64,000 bases of DNA, from positions 1 through 64,000 of the forward strand of contig UQMY01000002.1 of NCBI GenBank assembly GCA_900542325.1, given 5' to 3'. The position numbers were made by a program, and so were the translations under genes. The DNA comes from an uncultured Collinsella sp. (lineage in GTDB: Bacteria > Actinomycetota > Coriobacteriia > Coriobacteriales > Coriobacteriaceae). Numbering within the stretch: the stretch's first letter is position 1; every line of letters starts with the position of its first letter. Of this stretch, positions 25,801 to 31,789 are shown one piece after another. Under the pieces are notes generated by a model that saw only the letters and a list, made by a program, of their open reading frames with translations, was not told the DNA's origin and searched no databases.

Positions 25801-28800
25801 CTCTATGACAACCCGTATGTTGGCCGCGTAATCGACGGCTATGCGTTCAGCGAGCTTGCCGATAGCAAGAGACTCAACAACACTGATCGCAACTACAAGG
25901 TGAACAATCTTGATACTTCGAAAACGAACTGCATCGAGACGGGTGCAACACAGGGCCGCTATAGGGGAGATGGCACCAATAATAACCTCGCCATAACCAC
26001 AACCGTCAATGACTCGCAGGGACTGCTCGTACTTTCGGCCATTATCAGCAGCGGCGCGGCCGGTGGTTCGGCGAATACGAATACCACGAACGATGCGTAT
26101 GGAACGTATGCGGGCTCGCGTGCCTACATGGGTGGCGGCAACGCAACGGGAATGTACAAATTCGGCAACCAACAATACGGCAAAGTTCGCAACGCGAGCT
26201 ATACACATGTTGGAAGGCCGGCGAGTGCCGCTGACGACTTTGCTAATGCGAAAAACGATGACATGAAAAGCCCCGGTATCCAGGAGGGTAACGCTCTCGA
26301 CTATGCAGGCGATGGCTTGGATGTTAACTCTCCCTACCTGGTATCGAAGTATGCCACGTGGCAGACGGGCAACATCTGTGCCGCGCAGGTCTCGGGAATG
26401 GATTTGCGGTTCGTGAACACGGACAAGGACATTGATTATGACATGACGCCTTACGGTACGGGTTACACGGGCCTTTCGGGTCGCTACTACTCAAACGCAT
26501 GCGCATCCGGTAAGGGCGCCGACCGCGATCGAATCGTGCCGCTTGTTGCGTGCATCAACGGCAACGGTGCAACAATTAAGGTCGGTAGCAAGGCGGCCAG
26601 CAAGGTATATGGGGTCACGGAGTACGCCGACGATAATTACAAACTCACCGGAGTGGGCGCTCTCTTTGGCACCGTAACGTACGCCTCGACCAACGTGAGG
26701 AAGAGCATCGGCACTTCGGCAACGGACGGCGCTGCTGCTGCGGGCAACGGTGGCTATACCGTCCAGAACCTAAAGTTCGATGACTGCAATATTTCTCTTA
26801 CGTATATCAATGCAGCCGGCGCCCCCAGTGGTGCGGGTAATGAGCAGGTTGGCGTCGGTCTGCTTGCGGGTACTACGGCGAACGCGAGCTCGCTGGCAGA
26901 TTACGGCAAATATGCAGGAATTACCATGGATAACTGCAGGGTGAATGGCCCCAATAACGCTGGCGGATTGCTCGGCGCATCCGGCTATGGTAGCCGCAGG
27001 ACTGATAAAGATACAACTTTGCTGGTGAATCGTAATGACACCTCAAATTCGAACACGCGCTATTCTCCGGTCAAGCTTTACGATTGCTCTTATAGCAACA
27101 TGGACATTTCTGGCGTGCAAAACGTCGGCGGCTTCGTCGGCAAGCTGAACCAAAATTCCGCTGGTGGCGTTTGGACAAAGGCGAGCACGCCTATTGCCAA
27201 GAATTCCACGATTATGTCAACTGCTTCTAACGCAAGGACCGGCGGTGTCGTGGGTCTTGCTGGAGGTGGTTTCCTGGTGAACACCGATGATGCTGGAACG
27301 CCTTCGCAGGGTGCCGGAAAGGCGGAGATCAGCAATGTCACGCTTCAGCCGGCAGCATCGAGCGCGACCGAGGGGACCGGCGGCCTTATCGGAAGGTCCG
27401 AAAATGGAATCGTGTCTGTCTACAATCTGTGCATCCAAGGCGACGTGCAGAGTAAAACGGTATTTGGTGTTAGAGGATCGAATCATCTTAAGTACGTTGC
27501 TGGTGCAGTCGGCGAAGCGGCTTCGGGCGGTGCATTTAAGTTCGATAGCTGTGTAATAAAAGACATCTATCTTGGTGCTCGTGAGTGCTCTGCCGGTTTA
27601 ATCGGTGATCTGAAAGGTGGGTGTGCCCTCGAGGTCAAGAATTCAACTATCACTGGACTGGTCGTCGATGGTTCGTATTCTGGTGGTGTTGTTGGCTCGA
27701 TCGGTAACACGGCGAACTCTGTCACGCTTTTGAATTCGACCATTGGCGAGAATAACTTTACCGGTAGCAAGAACGCTGCATGGAACTCATCGCTGGGAAG
27801 TTGTTCTGGTGGCGTGTCTGGCGATGGCCGTGGCTCATTTAGGCTCGTAAACGTGCTCATGGATCGCAATATCTTTGGGGCGCAAACTAGCCAGGGATAT
27901 TTGTTCGGAAATAGTTCATCCGCTGATCTCGTCAACGTTTTTGTCGCAGGAATTGCCATTAGACCAAACAGTGCGAGTGAATCGCTCAAGCTGATGCGCA
28001 ATTCTTCCGGCGCCGACGACCTTAAAAAAGTGAACAAAAAGTCATACATCGCATTTGCTGCCTATGAAGACAAGCTTTCCGATGCCAAGGGCGCGACACT
28101 GTATGGCAACGATGCTGCGAACGGCAATGTGACGGCGGCCGTTTCGCCCTACGTCACGACGAGTCCGACGAGTGGCCTTGCTGTGCGCGCCTCCGATGCT
28201 GACACGGCCGGCCGTTATCTGTTCGGCGACGGCATGAACGTTGGCCTTGCCACGGCCATCCAGAATCCGTCGAGCCCCGGCGTTGCCAACCGCTACACCT
28301 ACACCAACATCGGCGGCATCAATGACGATGGCGCCTATCAAAATACGTCGAGCTATAACGCCAAATCCGTGGCGAGCATGTTCAATGCGAATAACGATGC
28401 AAGCGACAGCAAGGTTGCAACGGATTTTCCCGTTTTGGTGATCTCGGGTACCGATAATACGACGGTCAAGAGCTATCTAAACATCATCACGAACGGCGGC
28501 TTCTCCGACGCTTGCAGATTGAATAACGAGAATGGCACCAATCCGCACGTGACGGCCAAGGCGGAGGTGTTCCAACTCAAGAACGGTGTATTCGTTAAGG
28601 ACGATGGTGCGTCGAGCAATCCCACGCTTCGCGTAGTGAACAACGGCAAGAACAATATGTCGTTTAGCCCAAGCTCCGATTGGGACAACGGCAAAGGTCG
28701 CTTTACGCTCCTGACCGTTACCTTTACCGAGGCGGGTCAGAGCTACAACGTTCAGGTGCCGATCATCGTTAAGCGCAAGCTCGAGATTGATTTCACTGCA

Positions 28801-30744
28801 ACGTATGATTACGGCACTCAATTTAAAGAAAAAGACTACGCTAACCTTGGAAAAGATGCACACGTGCTTACGAGCTTTGGCGAGCCGATGACGGGTCTGC
28901 TTACCTGGACATACAATTCTGCTAATGGGAAGGAAGTCGACTTTGGCTGGGACAGCTATATGGCTGCCGGCGGCTCGATGAAGGGGCTCGGCAAGAGCAT
29001 CCTCTTCAATGGTGCCGACGGAAGGTTGCCCCAGGGCACCCAGCTTACGCTCATCGATGCGAACGTTGATGGCAAGGCCGGTGGCAGAGAGTACCACTAT
29101 ACGGTGGGCGAAGGCGGAGCAACGAGCGTTTCCCTGAGCGGAGATGCCGGCTTTGAGGATTCTGCGCGCAAACCATATCAGGAGCGATGGCTGAGCGAGA
29201 TCTTGGGTGTGTTGGCCACAAAGGATGGCGCCGGCACATGGACTGAGTGCGATAACGAGGCAGAGGCGACCGCTAAGGCGAAATTCGACGGTAAGTGGAC
29301 GCTGTTTAAGGTTGCGGGCGCTGACGTTCCCAGCAACAAACGCTATACGCTAGAGATGCCTAAGGATAACGGCAAGGAGCGGCGCGCGTCAGAGAGCGTC
29401 TACCTAGTTGTCAACGTGCCTAAGTCGGGTGACGGCGGGACGCAAGCTAGTATCAACGGTTTTACGGCTTCGTCTATTGACTCGAATTCTTCGGGTGCCC
29501 GCATATCTTGGAATTTGCATCACGTCTTGCGCACCGGTGGCGAAGATAATCAAAACAGTACGGCATCGACATACAGCATCTTGTCCAATTATGAGCAGAG
29601 TGTAGTCGACAATAAAAATGCGGCGCGCATTCCGGTTTCGAAGTCGGAGGACGGTGCCGCCTGCGTGCTTTCTCTTGACGTCAAAGATACGGTTACGTTT
29701 AGCCCGAGCCAATACTATACAGAGAGTGACCATCTGTTCTATCAGCTCGATACATCGCTGTGTCGCTATGGCGCCAACAACACCCTAATGGGAGTAAGTA
29801 GTTTCCCGAGCGGAACCTCGGCAATTGCGAAGTTCTATGTTGCCATCGGCGGTCAGAACTACAGGTGGAATGGCGGCGATTGGGAGCCGTGTGACGCTTC
29901 GACGCCTGCGTTCACGCAGACCGTGACGGATACAGGCGATGATTCGCTGAAGCTTAGGCTCGATCACGATCTTGCCAAAATTCGCAAGATCGCAACGGAC
30001 GGATCCTTTACCGTGCGTACGGTGGTGGAAGAGATTCGCCTTACGCCGGACGGCTGCAACAAGGTTATCTCCCTGTCCAAGCAGTCTGGCGAGGACGCCT
30101 GTACCAAGATGTCCTATACTGCCAAGCTTTCGACGCGTAAGGAAGGCCTTAATACCTCGAGCCTGACGCAGACGAAGCCCGGTAACGTCGGGTACTATCG
30201 CATGGACACGGGTGATACGACCATTACGCTTTCTGCGCCGGAGAAGTCACAGCTTGGCATTAACGTGGACGACCTTCGCCCGATTGCGGACGGCACGATA
30301 GGCCTGGGTGCCACGTATGAACTGGGTGGACTTAGCAACGCCGCCGAGGCAATTGCAAATGCCGACTCTGTTGTGTACACGCTCGAGCTGCAGCGCCGCG
30401 GAACCGACGGCACGTATGAGAGTGTAACGGATGATATCTCCAACTACGTAACAGTGACGGAGAGTAAGCTTGCCGCGGCCGCTCCCTCCGGTAGCACGAT
30501 CACCTTCACTGACTCGAAGGAGAATGGCAAGTTCAAAACGCAGAACGGTGACACTACGTTTAGCCTGCCCTTTACCGTTAAGGTCAACACGCAGGTTGAA
30601 CAGCGTGAGCAGTTCTACGCGAACTATCGATTGGTAATGAGAGCGAGCCTGGTTAAGGGTGACGTGGCGAGCGCAAAGCCTCAATCGCCCGACTATGTGA
30701 CCTATACGCTCACGAGGGTGAACCTCAACGGCATCGACCACTAG
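19849..30744 (+). CDS. Giant secreted GLUG-repeat beta-helix surface protein (3631 residues)
   Basis: Likely a large cell-surface adhesin or fibre. The N-terminus has basic residues, a short hydrophobic core (MMVVMVL) and a probable signal-peptidase site near AVAA/GW; the earlier LQAC is only a weak lipobox. Residues ~55-138 are strongly acidic (Asp/Ala/Ser/Gly). From ~200 to ~2860 there are some two dozen GLUG-like motifs (GGFIGKA, GGLVGRV, GGLVGWV, GGVVGAL, GGLLGYS, GGFVGKL, GGLIGRS), typical of beta-solenoids. A module with FQGLGxxxxPFxGxI appears near 215 and again near 1830. Residues ~2870-3631 look like beta-sandwich modules. The end (TLTRVNLNGIDH) has no LPXTG, membrane helix or charged tail. 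Base composition looks less GC-rich than neighbours, suggesting transfer. No function is established. Confidence 0.85.
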   Translation: MRTAKRIFAEFMMVVMVLQACSPTVAAVAAGWQNISNEIAAASAKALDTAEGGETNGDVTIGSGSSDTGADSDSAGDDAAKDDAAAGDTTDSATGSDSTDDQTEGDDAAGDAAADDVEQDADAAVSEDAEAQADASITNLDELVELLEANGAENIVRKDDRSGIRSLDVKSSEAFAVLSNADASLYYDAQIKVIITGDAKLTESAKNGMSFQGLGSDEHPFEGKIYRSLNGVDSPVELTSNRTVFNNFKLTDQNNTVKIKWIGATTYSAPMVATKVSGGGKTLNAVVNIADPVGTGGTDTTSALTAPLLGEAMGDLTTEVTYGPAGSLEKLNVNAAGNIGLLANTVKSGTFTVGSVKFPASLAAGGVVKTSSGNAGLLVGTVEDGATLNVGTLNVPAATVQSASGSAGGVVGLVGSNTGATVNVTEALDLHMLTVKGTTASGGFIGKATRLALGADNKKFTCPANVGDANSKSSGGFIGDVSFAGPVEFANNDQIDTGEGVNLGQSGDTGAGGVFGLLDTTNGDVAISGGSYTSKLVTGSSSIYGGLVGRVQDVTNTEKSNNTLHIKTDAAGNRCSVDTTCSVAPRLAGGLVGWVAKSNNTGGVVIVDGADVTCHSPKANGKNCGFGGVVGALDSGYSVGGRSRFGILDCGDVRVKTDKNESIACGAGIVGSAWNGVLRLRGTTDLSDCKLEANGNTSQILRSLDGCAPLVFALGSGSDAETTNDNYWLYKRPAAAKIDDLTYNQVIRLTGEEGKLSKDLIKLDESTFYQPLCNLSGAPDAGSSAGYSWGNQLRSQDGDGKSGTYLIKDVDTFACIALTVQTHGCFGGVFGIGTANITSWYGNSGNAISITSDIDLRGTGLEGLACDGSGQVNAFVGAVEGNHHTVTLAIGEPYGTRNGDALGANDSTEGNGKIYRRSRLGLFSAIGGATAKDSTATVNNLTIDGIVNFDNGLAVDAGSLAAIITGNATLSGVTCKPKITCDDTFGNDVNIGGIAGSVRGGGTVTFGSNTKAQVNIGAVGTPDANNKAATLRGNTRIGGAVGYMADVVATANVASLEIGGKITASDSASDKKAQVGGFIGCIVQGTQEKHVNITGLSFDSFNMTVGKNGDAKNGAGGLLGYSWGNTVVTIGDSTNTSDSTYALKTTNASITANSSSELGGLVYAASGQWIINDYAIDLSNAIINADKVTVLGLLIGRGGRTENSTTYGVETYSGLYLENKAGWDTAYKVNGVAAGNGVKINNTAIKSNDNATSFDEWVGNSTRPAYGNKDASKLMDGEWNVVVSLHTKDGVNDGKLDMSGGPGNDNSYRNRSDFGKNHNTNAWTRYYYNLDKAYAALGQGSSKISKIDTAEKLLLWSAYRYAPAAIRSMIVPQAFNDAVAIGGESGRSVEIDLTGYSYYPTQPNGKVTVGNATITFHYSDIKAEQKSNKLNSAATQHENMHCGLFRTVANGDLTVNAVTLGGTVGPVVNDGRSKNDIAAAGGSSSGALVCRYVYGSNNGTTTTIRKISIDGLTLNNLTVDGASEATGADAYMPLLINEMQTYVNLSAKNITATGYGRNTKVATSLFGRLGVGSSADQVTATFGTINVPSATNNAIFTRASLLESFGYGEGKTGSAVYTFMKDDQTNEKVTFGSEIDSKGEYSGKQLWYYDESTYGTPAGLVTVDNKEANADTPQFGGYLPYVKKGNVNENKVQYHEIKVNQHVPKLTTGCGTYGDPYAITKASELNTVAEYINTQNAIDGWEVTIAANQEELCQRRSSSEKPENEVTYIYKQAKKKWEKKTGEGATDPNNALDDATMHSYLQSAYYSIEPVDSEGNGTNTLVLDTTAFQGLGNQSNPFRGIVVGDLGSSGLATIKINKTEGASALSGLIRYSYGSVVSNLNIEYSGTPASIAYKSKDTSGSGVPGAFFGGVIGCIMGGDNIIDGVSVNTDAGFSVAGAAGDNGGGAHLVPVGGYVGAVAGGGVIFRNSSHRDGALNDWHGTGASLYDNPYVGRVIDGYAFSELADSKRLNNTDRNYKVNNLDTSKTNCIETGATQGRYRGDGTNNNLAITTTVNDSQGLLVLSAIISSGAAGGSANTNTTNDAYGTYAGSRAYMGGGNATGMYKFGNQQYGKVRNASYTHVGRPASAADDFANAKNDDMKSPGIQEGNALDYAGDGLDVNSPYLVSKYATWQTGNICAAQVSGMDLRFVNTDKDIDYDMTPYGTGYTGLSGRYYSNACASGKGADRDRIVPLVACINGNGATIKVGSKAASKVYGVTEYADDNYKLTGVGALFGTVTYASTNVRKSIGTSATDGAAAAGNGGYTVQNLKFDDCNISLTYINAAGAPSGAGNEQVGVGLLAGTTANASSLADYGKYAGITMDNCRVNGPNNAGGLLGASGYGSRRTDKDTTLLVNRNDTSNSNTRYSPVKLYDCSYSNMDISGVQNVGGFVGKLNQNSAGGVWTKASTPIAKNSTIMSTASNARTGGVVGLAGGGFLVNTDDAGTPSQGAGKAEISNVTLQPAASSATEGTGGLIGRSENGIVSVYNLCIQGDVQSKTVFGVRGSNHLKYVAGAVGEAASGGAFKFDSCVIKDIYLGARECSAGLIGDLKGGCALEVKNSTITGLVVDGSYSGGVVGSIGNTANSVTLLNSTIGENNFTGSKNAAWNSSLGSCSGGVSGDGRGSFRLVNVLMDRNIFGAQTSQGYLFGNSSSADLVNVFVAGIAIRPNSASESLKLMRNSSGADDLKKVNKKSYIAFAAYEDKLSDAKGATLYGNDAANGNVTAAVSPYVTTSPTSGLAVRASDADTAGRYLFGDGMNVGLATAIQNPSSPGVANRYTYTNIGGINDDGAYQNTSSYNAKSVASMFNANNDASDSKVATDFPVLVISGTDNTTVKSYLNIITNGGFSDACRLNNENGTNPHVTAKAEVFQLKNGVFVKDDGASSNPTLRVVNNGKNNMSFSPSSDWDNGKGRFTLLTVTFTEAGQSYNVQVPIIVKRKLEIDFTATYDYGTQFKEKDYANLGKDAHVLTSFGEPMTGLLTWTYNSANGKEVDFGWDSYMAAGGSMKGLGKSILFNGADGRLPQGTQLTLIDANVDGKAGGREYHYTVGEGGATSVSLSGDAGFEDSARKPYQERWLSEILGVLATKDGAGTWTECDNEAEATAKAKFDGKWTLFKVAGADVPSNKRYTLEMPKDNGKERRASESVYLVVNVPKSGDGGTQASINGFTASSIDSNSSGARISWNLHHVLRTGGEDNQNSTASTYSILSNYEQSVVDNKNAARIPVSKSEDGAACVLSLDVKDTVTFSPSQYYTESDHLFYQLDTSLCRYGANNTLMGVSSFPSGTSAIAKFYVAIGGQNYRWNGGDWEPCDASTPAFTQTVTDTGDDSLKLRLDHDLAKIRKIATDGSFTVRTVVEEIRLTPDGCNKVISLSKQSGEDACTKMSYTAKLSTRKEGLNTSSLTQTKPGNVGYYRMDTGDTTITLSAPEKSQLGINVDDLRPIADGTIGLGATYELGGLSNAAEAIANADSVVYTLELQRRGTDGTYESVTDDISNYVTVTESKLAAAAPSGSTITFTDSKENGKFKTQNGDTTFSLPFTVKVNTQVEQREQFYANYRLVMRASLVKGDVASAKPQSPDYVTYTLTRVNLNGIDH

Positions 30745-30766
30745 TTCCGAAGCCAACTAGCTTCGC

Positions 30767-30806
30767 AAAGGGGGCGGCAACCACCCGGTTGCCGCCCCCT
30801 TTCTTG
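30767..30806 (+). terminator. Intrinsic terminator of the surface operon
   Basis: AAAGGGGGCGGCAAC pairs perfectly with GTTGCCGCCCCCTTT around CACCCG, then a short T-rich tail, 23 bases after the giant gene's stop codon. Confidence 0.9.
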
Positions 30807-30842
30807 CTCGCGCGGCCTGCCGTTGCTTCGGCTTCCCATCAA

Positions 30843-30939
30843 ACTTTCCAACTTTCCACTTAACTTACCATCTAAGGTGGAAAGCTGGAAAGAAAGCTGG
30901 AATGTTGAGTGGAAAGCTGGAAAGTAAGGTGGAAAGCTG
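30843..30939. repeat. GGAAAGCTGGAAAG inverted and direct repeats
   Basis: The segment 30843-30864 (ACTTTCCAACTTTCCACTTAAC) pairs with 30904-30925 with two mismatches. AAGGTGGAAAGCTG occurs directly at 30874-30887 and 30926-30939. It lies in the 459-bp gap after the surface operon. The rest of that gap (30940-31132) is AT-richer and shows only a short palindrome (TACCAATCTGGTTGGTA, 31005-31021). Confidence 0.6.
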
Positions 30940-31132
30940 TCGCGCCATTGCGGGCGGGTAGGGGGGTCAATAATTGCGTAGGCCATACCAGCCAAACAAA
31001 AAGATACCAATCTGGTTGGTAAAACACCGTCAATGAGCCGCGAGCTAACTAGCTGCGTAAATAAAACCTAAAGAACTGTTGCAAAGTAATGGCAAATGCC
31101 CAGATAGCGAAATTGCGATTTTCAATTAACTG

Positions 31133-31175
31133 TTACGTGCAAACAGCAAAATGCTACTATCTAACATGCACGTAA
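31133..31175 (+). promoter_or_regulatory. Promoter bracketed by a 9-bp inverted repeat, upstream of the HTH gene
   Basis: TTACGTGCA (31133-31141) and TGCACGTAA (31167-31175) are perfect inverted copies. Between them is TACTAT (31154-31159), a plausible -10 box about 50 bases before the HTH gene. An operator wrapped around a promoter suggests autoregulation by the downstream DNA-binding protein. Confidence 0.5.
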
Positions 31176-31204
31176 GAAAGCAGATTAACGGTTAAGGCTA
31201 AGAA

Positions 31205-31609
31205 GTGGCAGGTATGTCGGAAGCAACTAGGACTCGTACGCATGCGCCTGAGATTAGGCAGCGCGCCGTCGAGGTCCTCCAAGAGGGGGTCGGTCATCGC
31301 GCCCTCGCCGCAGAGCTTGGCATTCCCCAGGCCACGGCTCGTCAGTGGGCCCGCGCATATGCCGTGGGCGGTGCCGACGCCGTGCTCAACGCCGGTTCGC
31401 ATCATCGCACCTATTCGTACGAAGTTAAGCTCGCCGTGGTCAAGGACCGCTTGGAAAACGGCTTAACGGTTCGCGAGGCCATGATCAAGCACAAGATTCC
31501 CAGCGAGTCTTCGGTCAAGGCTTGGTGCCGTCAGTACCGCGAGAGCGGTGAGTCCGCACTGGTCGATAAGCCGCGCGGTCGCAAGCCGCGCGTTAAAAAG
31601 GCGGAATAG
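31205..31609 (+). CDS. Small double-HTH DNA-binding protein (transposase-orfA-like fold)
   Basis: A 134-residue basic protein with two homeodomain-like helix-turn-helix units: residues ~18-60 (IRQRAVEVLQEG..HRALAAELGIPQATARQWAR) and ~72-118 (YSYEVKLAVVKDRLENG..REAMIKHKIPSESSVKAWCR). It ends in a Lys/Arg-rich tail. This layout matches the first ORF of IS3-type transposases and HTH_28-type regulators. No integrase-core ORF follows, so either it is a domesticated regulator or an orphan. The start may be GTG 31205 or ATG 31214; neither has a strong ribosome site. The palindromic promoter region suggests self-regulation. Confidence 0.75.
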   Translation: MAGMSEATRTRTHAPEIRQRAVEVLQEGVGHRALAAELGIPQATARQWARAYAVGGADAVLNAGSHHRTYSYEVKLAVVKDRLENGLTVREAMIKHKIPSESSVKAWCRQYRESGESALVDKPRGRKPRVKKAE

Positions 31610-31619
31610 CAAACGGGAT

Positions 31620-31647
31620 GGTGCGCCCACAGGGGCGCATTTTTCTT
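31620..31647 (+). terminator. Intrinsic terminator of the HTH gene
   Basis: TGCGCCC pairs with GGGCGCA around ACAG or similar, followed by TTTTTCTT, 12 bases after the stop codon. Confidence 0.85.
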
Positions 31648-31789
31648 GCCGCGCCTCTGCTCCAAAGCAGGCGTGCCCTTACCCCGTACGCCTAAAACTC
31701 CCCAGTTGACCGAAAACCTGCCGCCGCTACTCCTCAACTGAGCTATAACGTTAAACAATTGCAGCGTTTTTGCATGGGGGAGTGATGGT

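Noticed and set aside
19849..30744. Sortase-anchored (LPXTG) adhesin
   Set aside because: The last ~40 residues contain no LPXTG-like motif, hydrophobic stretch or basic tail.
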